Source of the DNA: an uncultured Acidimicrobiaceae bacterium
Lineage (GTDB): Bacteria; Actinomycetota; Acidimicrobiia; Acidimicrobiales; SZUA-35
Length of the DNA stretch: 64,000 nucleotides
NCBI GenBank assembly: GCA_947259095.1
Contig: CAMYLA010000022.1
Span: forward strand, 1-64,000
Direction of reading: 5' to 3'
Shown: in pieces, positions 42,905 to 52,209 of the stretch
How the letters are laid out: each line of letters starts with the position of its first letter
Position numbering within the stretch: the first letter of the stretch is position 1
The notes under the pieces: generated by a model
What the model saw: the letters and a program-made list of their open reading frames with translations, nothing else
Database searches by the model: none
What the model was told of the DNA's origin: nothing
Made by a program: the position numbers and the translations under genes

Positions 42905-43804
42905 ATGAAAATCAGGATCGGCTACGGGCTCGGCACCCGTAATGCCACCAATGACCAGGACCGCTTCATCCAGCTGGTCGACGGCTTGGAACGTAACGCC
43001 TTCGATTCGCTGTGGCTGTCGGAGCGGCTGAGCGGCGACTGCCCGGACCCGTTGGTCGGCATGGCCTTTGCGGTGGCCAGAACCACCAAGCTCAAGGTCG
43101 GGATGTCGGTGATGGTGCTCCCGGGCCGGAACCCGGTGGTCCTGGCCAAGTCGCTGGCCAGCCTCGACCGGTTGTCAGGGGGCAGGTTGTTGCCGGCGTT
43201 CGGGTTGGGGGTGGCCGATTCCGCAGAGCACCAGGCCTTCGGTGTCGACCGCAGGCAACGGGGTGCCTGGTTCAACGAGGCCCTGCCGTTGATGCGGCGA
43301 CTGTGGACCGAGGACCACGTCAACCACGACGGGAAGCGGTTCCAGGTTGTCGACGTGACCATCAAACCGAAGCCGATGCAGCAGCCGCTCGAGGTGTGGC
43401 TCGGCGGTATCGCACCGCTGGAGCTCAAGCGGGTCGGTCGCCACGGTGACGGCTGGTTGCCGTCGTTCTGTACCCCGGGCCAGGTGGCCGAGGCCCGTAC
43501 GGTGATCGAGCAGGTGGCCAAGGAGCATGATCGTGAGATCGAGGACGAGCACTACGGGGCGCTGATTCCCTACCGGGCAACCAACACCGCCATTCCCGAG
43601 GCGATGCAGGTGGTGATCAACAAACGTAACCCCGACGCCGAACCGGAGGACATCATCCCGGCCAAGGATCAGATCGAGAAGGTGATCCAGCGTTTCGTCG
43701 ACGAAGGATTCTCGAAGTTCGTGATGATCCCGACCGTCGAGCCAGACGACTGGGATGCCGAGCTCGACGAGGTGGCGTCGATCGTGAAGCCGCTGGAGAA
43801 CTGA
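42905..43804 (+). CDS. LLM-class F420-dependent oxidoreductase
   Basis: 299 residues. Luciferase-like TIM barrel: MKIRIGYGLGTR, AFDSLWLSERL, KVGMSVMVLPGRNPVVLAKSLASLDRLSGGRLLPAFGLGV, then LEVWLGGIAPLELKRVGRHGDGWLPSF. It differs from the gene at 18676 in the C-terminal half and belongs to another subgroup. F420 use is inferred from the family and host. The start lies 62 bp after the dehydrogenase stop on the same strand, so the two may be co-transcribed, but no functional link is shown. It converges on the NHL protein gene. Confidence 0.8.
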   Translation: MKIRIGYGLGTRNATNDQDRFIQLVDGLERNAFDSLWLSERLSGDCPDPLVGMAFAVARTTKLKVGMSVMVLPGRNPVVLAKSLASLDRLSGGRLLPAFGLGVADSAEHQAFGVDRRQRGAWFNEALPLMRRLWTEDHVNHDGKRFQVVDVTIKPKPMQQPLEVWLGGIAPLELKRVGRHGDGWLPSFCTPGQVAEARTVIEQVAKEHDREIEDEHYGALIPYRATNTAIPEAMQVVINKRNPDAEPEDIIPAKDQIEKVIQRFVDEGFSKFVMIPTVEPDDWDAELDEVASIVKPLEN

Positions 43805-43831
43805 TCGAGTCGCGGCCCACCACCAGGTCGG

Positions 43832-45262
43832 TCAGAACCGGTCGGCGCCGGCGTTGTCCCAGACCGAGGTCATGGTGGCCGGGTAGACGGCGAGCGGCCA
43901 GCCGGTCTTCATGGCTGGATCGGCGACCACCAGCCGGTGATTGCCGGTGTCGGCGATGACGATGTGTCCCGACGCCAGGACGGCCAAACCCTCGGGCTGG
44001 TCGAGGCCGCTGAGGCCGAGGGTCCGGATCTCCCGGTCGGCAAGCAACCTGATCCGGTTGTTCCCGGTATCAGCGATCAGCAGATCACCGTCGGCGGTGG
44101 CGCAGATCGCCCCCGGTCGTTGCAGCCGGGCCTGGTGGGCCGGGCCGTCGACCAGGCCCCAATCGAAGAAGTCGTTGCCGGTGATGGTCGCCACCCTGCC
44201 ACGGTCGGTCAGCAGTCGGATGTTGCTCGACGCGGCGTCGCAGAAGGCGATCCCCGAGTGGGTTCTGGCCAGTCCGGTCGGTTGGGCCAGCTCGGAAACC
44301 GCAGCGCCGCCGTCCCGGCAGCCGGAGAACCCCGACCCGGCGATGGGGCCGACCATCACCTCACCGTCGGCACCGGCGATCCGCAGCAGCACGTCGTGGC
44401 CTGCATCGGCCACCACGACGCTGCCGTCCCGATCGACCAGCAGGGCGGTCGGGGCCGCCAACTGCTCGTCGGCCAGGACGTCGAGGGTGCCGCAGGCCAG
44501 ATCGATCTGCAACACCGAACCGGTGCCCTGCTCCACCACGTAGAGCACCGAATCGGAAGCCCAGGCCACCGCTGTCGGCTGGTCGATGTCGGTGATCTCC
44601 ACCTCGGGCCGCAGCGTCCGCAGGTCGGGATCGAGACCACCGATCAGCAGCCGATCGTTGCCACTGTCGGCCACGACCACCAGGCCGGAGTCGGTGGCCG
44701 CCACCGCAGCGGGGAACCGGAGGGTCGAAGCCTCGGCCGCGACCGATTTCGAGGGCCCGTGATCGGCGGCGGGGGGCGTCGACGCCGAAAGATCGACCTT
44801 GCGCTCGTTGGTTCGACCCCTCGACGGTGCGGGCCTGGCCAGCTCCCCCAGCACTGCGTCGCTGACCGCATCAAAGCCCGATGTCCCGCTGTTGATACCG
44901 ATGACCCGGCCCCGCTTGTCGACCACCGCCGTTGCCGGCCACCCCTCGGGGTTGTAGCGGTTCCAGGTGATGTATTCGGGGTCGTGGACCACCGGAAGCG
45001 GGATGCGGTGGCGTTCGATGGCGGCCCGGACCCGCTCCGGATCGTCTTCGTATGGAAATCTCGGGGTGTGGACGGCCAGGACCGCAACCCCGGTCGGCCA
45101 CTGTCCTGCCAGCTCGATCAGCCGACGCAAGGCGAGGAGTGAGGCCTCGCAGCCGAACGACCAGAAGACCACCACAACCACTCGGCCTCGGAGGTCTGAC
45201 CAGGAGATCGGGCGTGTCGAGAACCAGTGACGGCCCTCCACCGGAGGAGCAACGGGAAACAT
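43832..45262 (-). CDS. thioredoxin-fold plus NHL-repeat protein
   Basis: 476 residues. Residues ~1-150 form a TlpA/AhpC-like thioredoxin fold (RGRVVVVVFWSFGCEAS, VAVLAVHTPRFPYEDD, GWPATAVVDKRGRVIG). The redox motif keeps only one Cys (GCEAS), so disulfide chemistry of the usual CxxC kind is not possible. After a linker, about five NHL blades follow (VADSGNDRLLIGG, VADAGHDVLLRIAG, IADTGNNRIRLLA, IADTGNHRLVVADP), giving a beta-propeller. The order resembles NHLRC2-like proteins. No signal peptide. The role is unknown; NHL propellers commonly bind protein or RNA. Confidence 0.75.
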   Translation of the reverse strand: MFPVAPPVEGRHWFSTRPISWSDLRGRVVVVVFWSFGCEASLLALRRLIELAGQWPTGVAVLAVHTPRFPYEDDPERVRAAIERHRIPLPVVHDPEYITWNRYNPEGWPATAVVDKRGRVIGINSGTSGFDAVSDAVLGELARPAPSRGRTNERKVDLSASTPPAADHGPSKSVAAEASTLRFPAAVAATDSGLVVVADSGNDRLLIGGLDPDLRTLRPEVEITDIDQPTAVAWASDSVLYVVEQGTGSVLQIDLACGTLDVLADEQLAAPTALLVDRDGSVVVADAGHDVLLRIAGADGEVMVGPIAGSGFSGCRDGGAAVSELAQPTGLARTHSGIAFCDAASSNIRLLTDRGRVATITGNDFFDWGLVDGPAHQARLQRPGAICATADGDLLIADTGNNRIRLLADREIRTLGLSGLDQPEGLAVLASGHIVIADTGNHRLVVADPAMKTGWPLAVYPATMTSVWDNAGADRF

Positions 45263-45509
45263 GGCATCCGTATCGGTAGCTGACCGCCACTCTTGACCGG
45301 TCGGGCGGTACCGGCTGCCGGCTCGGGGGTCGTTGCGACGCCGTTCTCGCCGTGGGAGGGCCGAATCCGGACCGCCAAATCTGCGGTTGGGTGCAGGGGC
45401 CCACTAGATTGGCGATGCAGCGCGGCCTGCCCGCATCGATCGGTGGGCCCGAGGCAAGATCCGAGGAACACCAGATGCCTGCCAAGGCGAGCCCAAGGGG
45501 AGACAGCAC

Positions 45510-47045
45510 GTGAAAGTCCCATTGACGATCAATGACTTCCTCGACCGGGCGGTTGCGGTCTATCCCGACCGGGTCGCCATCGTCGACGAACCAGACCAGG
45601 TTGCAGCCCCGATGCCGGACATCACCTACGGGCAGCTTGGCGACATCCGCCGTCAGATGGGTGTGACCATGGATGAACTGGGCATCCCGATGGGTGGCAG
45701 GGTGGCCATGGTCTCGCACAACTCGGCCCGGCTGCTCACCTCGTTCTTCGGGGTCAGCGGCAACGGTCGGGTCTTCGTGCCGATCAACTTCCGGCTCAGT
45801 GCCGATGAGGTGGCCTACATCGTCGAGCACAGCGGGGCCGAGGTGCTGCTGATCGACCCCGAGCTGGCCGACACCCTCGGCGACATCGCCGCCAAGCATG
45901 TCTGGATCATGGGCGAGGAGTCCGATGCGGTCTGGTACGGCAGGGAAGGGGTACCCGCGGCCTGGGAGCCCGACGAGGACGAAACGGCGTCGATCAACTA
46001 TACGTCTGGCACCACGGCCCGGCCGAAGGGGGTCGAGCAGACCCACCGGGCCCGCTGGACCAACGCCGTGACCTTCGGCTGGCACGTCGGGGTCAGCGAC
46101 CGAGACGTCTACCTCCACACCCTGCCCATGTTCCATTGCGACGGTTGGGGCATGCTCTACACGGTGACCGGGATGGGGGTCAAGCATGTGGTGTTGCGCA
46201 AGGTCGACGGCCCGGAGATCCTGCGGCGGGTCGAGGAGCACGGTGTCACGCTGATGTGCGGGGCCCCCGCGGTCTGTGCCGCCGTACTGGATGCGGCCGC
46301 CGACTGGGACGGCGAGATTCCCGGTCGGGGCAAGGTCCGGATGGTGGTTGCCGGCGCCCCTCCTCCAACCGCCACCATCGAGCGGATGGAGACCGAGCTC
46401 GGCTGGGAGTTCATCCAGATCTACGGCCTGACCGAGACCGCACCGCTGCTGACCATCAGCCGGTCCCGACCGGAGTGGGACGACCTCAGCCCGGCCGAGC
46501 GGGCCAAGAAGCTGGGCCGGGCCGGGGCACCGGCCATCGGCATCGAGATGCAGACCAGCGGGTCCGGCGAACTGTTGGCCCGGGGCAACCATGTGCTCGA
46601 GGCCTACTGGGAAAACCCGACCGCCACCGCCCAGGCGCTGGAGGGGGGCTGGTTCCACACCGGCGACGGCGGCTACAAGGACGAGGAGGGTTACTACAGC
46701 ATCACCGACCGAAAGAAGGACGTCATCATCTCCGGCGGCGAGAACGTCTCGTCGATCGAGGTGGAGGACGTGCTCTTCTCCCATCCCGATGTGACCGAGG
46801 CGGCGGTGATCGGCGTGCCCCACGAGAAGTGGGGCGAGACGGTCAAGGCGCTGGTCGTGCTGGAGCATGGATCGACCGCCGACGAGCGGGAGCTGATCGA
46901 CTACTGCCGGGACCGGCTGGCCCACTACAAGTGCCCGACCTCGGTGGAGACCAGAACCGAACTGGCCCGCACCGCCACCGGCAAGCTGCAGAAGTACAAG
47001 CTGCGGGCCCCGTACTGGGAGGGTCGGGACAAGATGGTCAACTGA
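45510..47045 (+). CDS. acyl-CoA synthetase (AMP-forming ligase)
   Basis: 511 residues. ANL superfamily: NYTSGTTARPKGV, the FHCDGW segment typical of medium/long-chain acyl-CoA synthetases, YGLTETAPLL, WFHTGDGGYKDEEGYYSITDRKKDVIISGGENVSS in parts, and a C-terminal ATGKLQKYKL carrying the catalytic Lys. It activates a carboxylate to acyl-AMP and acyl-CoA in the cytoplasm. Chain length cannot be told. GTG start at 45510. The 247-bp region before it contains nothing that I can assign. It is unlike the free adenylation enzyme at 39860, which has NRPS-type motifs. Confidence 0.87.
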   Translation: MKVPLTINDFLDRAVAVYPDRVAIVDEPDQVAAPMPDITYGQLGDIRRQMGVTMDELGIPMGGRVAMVSHNSARLLTSFFGVSGNGRVFVPINFRLSADEVAYIVEHSGAEVLLIDPELADTLGDIAAKHVWIMGEESDAVWYGREGVPAAWEPDEDETASINYTSGTTARPKGVEQTHRARWTNAVTFGWHVGVSDRDVYLHTLPMFHCDGWGMLYTVTGMGVKHVVLRKVDGPEILRRVEEHGVTLMCGAPAVCAAVLDAAADWDGEIPGRGKVRMVVAGAPPPTATIERMETELGWEFIQIYGLTETAPLLTISRSRPEWDDLSPAERAKKLGRAGAPAIGIEMQTSGSGELLARGNHVLEAYWENPTATAQALEGGWFHTGDGGYKDEEGYYSITDRKKDVIISGGENVSSIEVEDVLFSHPDVTEAAVIGVPHEKWGETVKALVVLEHGSTADERELIDYCRDRLAHYKCPTSVETRTELARTATGKLQKYKLRAPYWEGRDKMVN

Positions 47046-47094
47046 CCGGCTGCGGCGGCCCGGCCTGGTCTGCGCAGTCCGTTAGGATCGCCGG

Positions 47095-47571
47095 GTGACG
47101 AGAATCGGATTGCGGCATCGGCTGAGGCTGTTCGGTCTCGTGATCCTGGCCGGGTCGGTCATGGCCGGGTGTGGTGACGGGTTCGATCGCGACGATGCGG
47201 TGGTCGGTTTCTCCGAGGCCAACCCCGGGGTCACCACCGCCCAGAGCGAATGTGTGGTCGACCGTCTGATCGACCGCTACGGCCTCGATGGGCTGGAGGG
47301 GGAGTTGGCCGCCGAGCCGGTCAGCGAATCGTTCGAGGAGACCCAGTTCCGGGACATGTTCGCCTGTGGCATCGAGGGCGACATCCGCAGCCAGATCATC
47401 GAACAGTTGCAGGCAAACGGGGTCTCCGAGGACGATGCGCCCTGTGTGGCCGGGATCCTGGTCGAGGACCTGGACGACGACGACATCGATGTGCTGCTGT
47501 CGGGGGAGATCACCGAACGGTTCCTGGCCCGGTTCGTGGCCGCCATGGAGGAGTGTGGAGCGATCAACTGA
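47095..47571 (+). CDS. small lipoprotein of unknown function
   Basis: 158 residues from GTG 47095. Basic n-region, hydrophobic segment (LRLFGLVILAGSVMAGC) and lipobox VMAG before Cys24 indicate a lipoprotein anchored outside the membrane. The mature part is acidic, about 130 residues, with four further Cys (SECVVDR, FACGIEG, APCVAG, EECGA) that could form two disulfides, and repeated helical segments ending in EITERFLARF. The pattern resembles small actinobacterial secreted helical domains, but no family is recognised. Its stop overlaps the ATG of the M20 gene by one base (TGATG), so the two are coupled. Confidence 0.65.
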   Translation: MTRIGLRHRLRLFGLVILAGSVMAGCGDGFDRDDAVVGFSEANPGVTTAQSECVVDRLIDRYGLDGLEGELAAEPVSESFEETQFRDMFACGIEGDIRSQIIEQLQANGVSEDDAPCVAGILVEDLDDDDIDVLLSGEITERFLARFVAAMEECGAIN

Positions 47572-49007
47572 TGACCATTGAAACCGCAATCGCCGATCGA
47601 CACATCGCCGCAGCGTGGCATGACGAGCTCGTGCCCCGGCTGCGGGAGTACATCACCATCCCGGCGCTCTCCCCGGCCTTCGACCCCGATTGGGTCGGGA
47701 ACGGCCACCTCGACCGGGCCGTCGACCTGATCGAGAGCTGGATCCGGTCCCGACCGGTGGCGGCCATGTCGGTCCGCCGCCAGGAACTGGCGAACCGCAC
47801 GCCCCTGCTCGTCGTCGACATCGACGCCTTCGGTCCCGACGCCCCGGTCGGCGGGGGCACGACGATTCTGTACGGCCATCTGGACAAGCAGCCGGAGATG
47901 GAAGGCTGGCGGGACGGCCTGGCCCCGTGGACCCCGGTCATGGAGGGCACCAAACTCTACGGTCGGGGCGGCGCCGACGACGGCTATGCCGCCTTCGCCA
48001 GTCTGGCGGCCATCGAGGCGGTCCAGGCCGGCGGTGGAAGCCACGGCCGGTTGGTGGTGCTGATCGAGGCATCGGAGGAGTCGGGCAGCCCCGACCTGCC
48101 GGCCCATATCGAGGCCCTGGCCGGCAATCTGGGCCGGGTCGATCTGGTGGTGTGTCTCGACTCCGGCTGCGCCAACTACGACACGCTGTGGCTGACCACC
48201 TCGCTCCGGGGCTTGGTCGACGGCACCCTGGATGTGCGAATCGTGACCGAGGGGCTCCACAGCGGCGGTGCCGGCGGGGTCGTGCCTTCGACGTTTCGAA
48301 TCATCCGGACCCTGCTCGATCGGGTCGAGCGGGCCGGGGATGGCCGGGTCCTGCTGGCGTCGGCATCGGTCGAGATCCCCGGCCACCGGGTCAGCGAAGC
48401 CGAAGCCACTGCGGCCCTCCTGGGCGGCGGGGCGTTCGAGGCGGCACCGTTCGTCGCCGGTGCCGGACCGATGGTGGACGGTGGTGCCGAGGCGCTGCTG
48501 GCCAAGACCTGGCGTCCGTCGCTGTCCTACATCGGTATCGACGGCATGCCGGCCACCGGCGCTGCCGGCAACGTGTTGCGGCCTCGGACCGCCCTGAAGC
48601 TCTCGCTGCGGATCCCGCCAACGGCGGAGCCGGCGGCGGTGCTCCAGGAGTTGCGGACCACGCTGGAGGCCAACCCTCCCTATGGCGCCGAGGTGTCGTT
48701 CACCAACTCCGAGGCCGCCCCCGGCTGGAACGCCCCGGCCCTCGCACCGTGGCTCCACACCGCCCTCGATACCGCGTCCAAGCAGCAGTTCGGGCAGGGG
48801 ATGCGGCTCTATGGCGAGGGCGGCACCATCCCGTTCATGGGGATGCTGGGGGAGCTGTTCCCCGAGGCCCAGTTCGTCATCACGGGGGTGCTCGGCCCCG
48901 GTTCGAACGCCCACGGTCCCAACGAGTTCCTCGATGTGGCCTACGCCGAGAAGCTGACCTGCTGCCTTGCCCGGGTGCTTGACGCCTCCACCGGCGTCGC
49001 CCGGTAG
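47571..49007 (+). CDS. M20-family metallopeptidase (dipeptidase/acetylornithine-deacetylase type)
   Basis: 478 residues. Zinc ligands and catalytic residues are visible: YGHLDKQPE (His, with the catalytic-side Asp), LYGRGGADDGYAAF (bridging Asp), EASEESGS (catalytic Glu and Glu ligand) and the C-terminal GSNAHGPNEF (His). A dimerisation lid starts around GLVDGTLDVRIVTEGLHSG. It is longer than ArgE/DapE and matches the CNDP-like dipeptidase branch in size and in the HLDKQPE form, so peptide hydrolysis is likely. ATG overlaps the lipoprotein stop. No signal peptide, so it is cytoplasmic. Confidence 0.85.
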   Translation: MTIETAIADRHIAAAWHDELVPRLREYITIPALSPAFDPDWVGNGHLDRAVDLIESWIRSRPVAAMSVRRQELANRTPLLVVDIDAFGPDAPVGGGTTILYGHLDKQPEMEGWRDGLAPWTPVMEGTKLYGRGGADDGYAAFASLAAIEAVQAGGGSHGRLVVLIEASEESGSPDLPAHIEALAGNLGRVDLVVCLDSGCANYDTLWLTTSLRGLVDGTLDVRIVTEGLHSGGAGGVVPSTFRIIRTLLDRVERAGDGRVLLASASVEIPGHRVSEAEATAALLGGGAFEAAPFVAGAGPMVDGGAEALLAKTWRPSLSYIGIDGMPATGAAGNVLRPRTALKLSLRIPPTAEPAAVLQELRTTLEANPPYGAEVSFTNSEAAPGWNAPALAPWLHTALDTASKQQFGQGMRLYGEGGTIPFMGMLGELFPEAQFVITGVLGPGSNAHGPNEFLDVAYAEKLTCCLARVLDASTGVAR

Positions 49008-49060
49008 CGGCCGGTCATCGCCCGGCGACTCACCGGCTGGCGCAACACCGGCCCATCTGC

Positions 49061-49163
49061 CAAGGTGGCCAAGGCAAGGACACCCCGAAGGCGAGGACAC
49101 CCCGATACAAGGTGGCCAAGGCAAGGACACCCCGATACAAGGTGGCCAAGGCGAATGTCGGAT
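49061..49163. repeat. 30-bp direct repeats between the M20 and SDR genes
   Basis: The 30-bp unit (starting CAAGGTGGCCAAGGCAAGG, ending CACCCCGATA) is present at 49061 (last bases changed) and 49108, with a truncated copy at 49091-49107 and a decayed copy from 49138. Units abut without spacers. The remaining ~100 bp before the SDR start show a GACAGGAGATGACCCGAC-like ribosome-site region and nothing else. Confidence 0.85.
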
Positions 49164-49268
49164 GCCCATACGCTCCGCCACCACGGCGGAGGTCCGCGCC
49201 GGGGTCGGCGATTCGGGTCGGCGTCGGCGCCACATGAGGAACCGGACAACGACAGGAGATGACCCGAC

Positions 49269-50021
49269 ATGGCCGATGGAGAAGGTAAGGAACTGGCGGG
49301 ACGGGTTGCGGTGGTGACCGGCTCGTCGAGCGGGATCGGTGAGGAGACCGCCCGCCGGCTGTCGGATCTCGGCGCGTCGGTGGTTGTCAACTCGGCATCG
49401 TCGGTCGAGGCCGGCCGAGCCGTTTCCGAATCGTTGCCCGGGGAGTCGATCTACGTCAAGGCCGACATCTCCGATCAGGCCCAGGGCAGGGCGCTGCTCG
49501 ATGCCACCATCAAGCGGTTCAACAAGCTGGATATTCTGGTCAACAACGCCGGCTGGACCACGGTGGTGCCCCACCAGAAGCTGGATGATCTGACCGACGA
49601 GATCTTCGCCAAGACCTTCGATGTGAACGTGTTCGGAACCTGGTGGTTGACCAAGGGCGCCATCCCGCTGCTGCGGGAATCCGACGACCCCAACGTCGTG
49701 ACCATCACCTCGGTTGCCGGTGTCCGGCCGGTCGGCTCGTCGATGGCGTACTCGATGGCAAAGGCCTCGCTCAATCAGATGACCAGGCTGCTTGCCAAGT
49801 CGTACGGGCCGATCCGATTCAATGCGGTGGCCCCGGGCCTGGTGGCGACACCTTGGACCGAGGACTGGGATGCGCAGCATGCGGCGGTGGCCAGGACCGC
49901 CCCATTGCAGCGCTCGGCCACCCCCGACGACTGCGCCGAAGCGGTCGTTGCCCTGGTCAGGATGAAGTATGCGACCGGTCAGGTGTTGGTGGTCGATGGC
50001 GGGATGACCATCGTGTCATAG
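49269..50021 (+). CDS. short-chain dehydrogenase/reductase
   Basis: 250 residues, classical SDR. Cofactor motif TGSSSGIGEE near residue 17, NNAGW in the central strand, catalytic Ser in TITSVAGV and Y-x-x-x-K in AYSMAKAS, then VAPGLVATPW and a C-terminal VLVVDGGMTI. A hydrophobic NVVTI strand is normal for FabG-like members. Its substrate is unknown; classical SDRs of this length act on ketones, sugars or steroids. ATG start at 49269. No neighbour gives a pathway. Confidence 0.85.
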   Translation: MADGEGKELAGRVAVVTGSSSGIGEETARRLSDLGASVVVNSASSVEAGRAVSESLPGESIYVKADISDQAQGRALLDATIKRFNKLDILVNNAGWTTVVPHQKLDDLTDEIFAKTFDVNVFGTWWLTKGAIPLLRESDDPNVVTITSVAGVRPVGSSMAYSMAKASLNQMTRLLAKSYGPIRFNAVAPGLVATPWTEDWDAQHAAVARTAPLQRSATPDDCAEAVVALVRMKYATGQVLVVDGGMTIVS

Positions 50022-50070
50022 GGGATCGGCAGCGCCGCTTGCCTGCCGTGCCGAGGGGCTCCTCGGGGGA

Positions 50071-51714
50071 TCAGAGCTTGAGGTCGACCGGCCGGGAGGT
50101 GTCGGCGTAGAAGTCGTTGCCCTTGTCGTCGATCACGATGAACGCCGGGAATTCCTCGACCTCGATCCGCCACACCGCCTCCATGCCGAGCTCGGGGTAT
50201 TCGAGTACCTCGACCTTGCGAATCGAGTCCTTGGCGAGGCGGGCTGCCGGCCCGCCGATCGAGCCGAGGTAGAAGCCTCCGTGGCGCTTGCAGGCGTCGG
50301 CGACCTGCTGGCTGCGGTTCCCCTTGGCCAGCATCACCAGCGAGCCCCCCGCGGCCTGGAACTGTTCGACGTAGGAGTCCATCCGGCCTGCGGTTGTCGG
50401 CCCGAACGAACCCGAGGCGTAACCTTCGGGGGTCTTGGCCGGGCCGGCGTAGTAGATCGGGTTGTCTCGGAGGTAGGCCGGCATGGGCTCGCCGGCATCG
50501 AGCCGTTCCTTGATCTTGGCGTGGGCGATGTCTCGGCCGACCACCAGGGTGCCGGTGAGGGCCAGGCGGGTCTTGACCGGATACCTGCTCAGTTCGGCCC
50601 GGACCTCGTCCATCGGCTTGTTGAGGTCGATCCGCACCACATCGGAGGCGAGGTCTTCGGTGGTGACTTCCGGGAGGTACTTGGCCGGATCCCGTTCCAG
50701 CTGTTCGAGGAACACCCCTTCGGCGGTGATCTTGGCCAGGGCCTGACGGTCGGCCGAGCAGCTGACGGCGATGCCGACCGGCAGCGACGCCCCGTGGCGG
50801 GGGAGGCGGATGACCCGAACGTCGTGGCAGAAGTACTTGCCTCCGAACTGGGCCCCGATGCCGAACTGCTGGGTCAGAGCCAGAACCTCGGCCTCCATTT
50901 CCAGATCCCGATAGCCGTGGCCGGCCTCGGAACCTTCGGTCGGGAGCGAATCGAGGTAGCGGGTGGAGGCGAGCTTGGCCGTTTCGACCGCCAGCTCGGC
51001 CGAGGTGCCGCCGATCACCAACCCGAGATGGTACGGGGGACAGGCCGAGGTACCGAGCAGGCGCAGCTTCTCGTTCAGGAAGGCCCGCAGGCTGGTGGGG
51101 TTGAGCAGGGCCTTTGTCTCCTGGAAGAGGTAACTCTTGTTGGCCGAACCGCCGCCCTTGGTCATGAACATGAACTTGTAGGCGCTGCCCTCGATCGCCT
51201 CGATCTTGATCTCGGCCGGGAGGTTGGTCCCGGTATTGCGTTCTTCCCACATCGACAGCGGCGCCATCTGGGAGTAGCGCAGGTTCGACGACTGGTAGGT
51301 GTCGTAGGCACCGTGGGCAATCGGTTCCTTGTCGTTTCCTTCGGTCAGTACATTCTGGCCCTTCTTGCCTTTGACGATGACGGTGCCGGTGTCCTGACAG
51401 CCGGGGAGCACGAATCCGGCGGCGATGCAGGCGTTCTCGAGCAGCTCGGTTGCCACGAAGCGGTCATTGGCCGAGGACTCGGGGTCGTCGAGGATGTTGC
51501 GCAATTGCTGGAGATGACCGGACCGGAGCAGGTGGGAGATGTCTTTGATGGCCTCGGCCGAGAGCTGCCGGATGGCGTTGTAGCTGACCTTGAGGAACCG
51601 ATGACCACCGAGGTCGACCTGCTCGATGCCGTCGGTGGTCAGCAGACGGTACTCGGTGGTGTCCTCGCCAAGGGGCAGGAGGTCGGTGAAGGCGAAACCG
51701 GGGGAGTGGGCCAT
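50071..51714 (-). CDS. fum: class I (iron-sulfur) fumarate hydratase
   Basis: 547 residues, the length of single-chain class I fumarases. [4Fe-4S] cluster Cys are C106 (LPGCQDTG), C225 (SACPPYH) and C319 (VSCSADRQ). The N-terminal domain contains [11 protein letters not shown]; the C-terminal beta domain contains [47 protein letters not shown] and the KGNRS segment. It interconverts fumarate and malate in the cytoplasm. The oxygen-sensitive cluster sits oddly with the Ni-SOD aerobe but is common in actinomycetes. It stands alone, convergent with the SDR gene. Confidence 0.92.
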   Translation of the reverse strand: MAHSPGFAFTDLLPLGEDTTEYRLLTTDGIEQVDLGGHRFLKVSYNAIRQLSAEAIKDISHLLRSGHLQQLRNILDDPESSANDRFVATELLENACIAAGFVLPGCQDTGTVIVKGKKGQNVLTEGNDKEPIAHGAYDTYQSSNLRYSQMAPLSMWEERNTGTNLPAEIKIEAIEGSAYKFMFMTKGGGSANKSYLFQETKALLNPTSLRAFLNEKLRLLGTSACPPYHLGLVIGGTSAELAVETAKLASTRYLDSLPTEGSEAGHGYRDLEMEAEVLALTQQFGIGAQFGGKYFCHDVRVIRLPRHGASLPVGIAVSCSADRQALAKITAEGVFLEQLERDPAKYLPEVTTEDLASDVVRIDLNKPMDEVRAELSRYPVKTRLALTGTLVVGRDIAHAKIKERLDAGEPMPAYLRDNPIYYAGPAKTPEGYASGSFGPTTAGRMDSYVEQFQAAGGSLVMLAKGNRSQQVADACKRHGGFYLGSIGGPAARLAKDSIRKVEVLEYPELGMEAVWRIEVEEFPAFIVIDDKGNDFYADTSRPVDLKL

Positions 51715-51776
51715 GGGATCACGCTAGCCAAACCGGCCGGTGCTGCCTCGTTTGTTGCCTGGTGGTGGGGCGGGAA

Positions 51777-52037
51777 TCAGCGGTCGGCGATCCAGACCGG
51801 CCCGACCTTGGCCACGAAGGCCTGGAACTCGTCTCGCAGGGACGCCCACAGTTCCCGCTCCTCCTCGGAGGAGAACTCCAGCTCGTCCTCTTCGACCTCC
51901 AGTTCGACCGCGGCCGAGAGGCTGGCCAGGCGGCGAGGGCAGATCGACGGTGGCCCGGCCGTTGATTCGTGGCGGGCGGCGTCGGCCAGGGGCTGATCGA
52001 AAAGGTGCGCTCTCGTCGGCTTGGTGTCGATGGTCAT
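51777..52037 (-). CDS. small hypothetical acidic protein
   Basis: About 86 residues from ATG 52037 (MTIDTKPTRAHLF); an in-frame ATG four codons earlier is possible. The C-terminal half is acidic and helical (VELEVEEDELEFSSEEERELWASLRDEFQAFVAKV), the N-terminal half basic to neutral with one Cys. No family recognised. It lies 62 bp from the fumarase start on the same strand. Codon use is consistent with a real gene, but the evidence is only an intact frame. Confidence 0.45.
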   Translation of the reverse strand: MTIDTKPTRAHLFDQPLADAARHESTAGPPSICPRRLASLSAAVELEVEEDELEFSSEEERELWASLRDEFQAFVAKVGPVWIADR

Positions 52038-52065
52038 GATTCCGACCATAGACAGCCCCGGTGAC

Positions 52066-52140
52066 AGTGAAATCCGTGGCCCGCGAATCCATGGCCCGCG
52101 AATTCATGGCCGGTGAATTCATGGCCGGTGAATTTGTGGC
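52066..52140. repeat. 15-bp tandem repeat between the hypothetical and helicase genes
   Basis: Five 15-bp units based on CGGTGAATTCATGGC; units at 52096 and 52111 are nearly identical and the outer ones diverge. They fill the centre of the 160-bp gap between two genes of the same strand. No start codons or hairpins of note are visible apart from the GAATTC palindromes. Confidence 0.88.
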
Positions 52141-52209
52141 CGGCCGATGGGGCGGCCCGGTGAAGCCCCGGGCCGGTGCTTTGCTCGCCCGGTGAATCCG
52201 ACCCGGGGG

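Noticed and set aside
44871..46925. Long minus-strand open frame across the NHL and acyl-CoA synthetase genes
   Set aside because: Overlaps two well-supported genes and has no recognisable domain.
49061..49163. Possible CRISPR array
   Set aside because: Repeats abut directly with no spacers, and there is no cas gene in the window.
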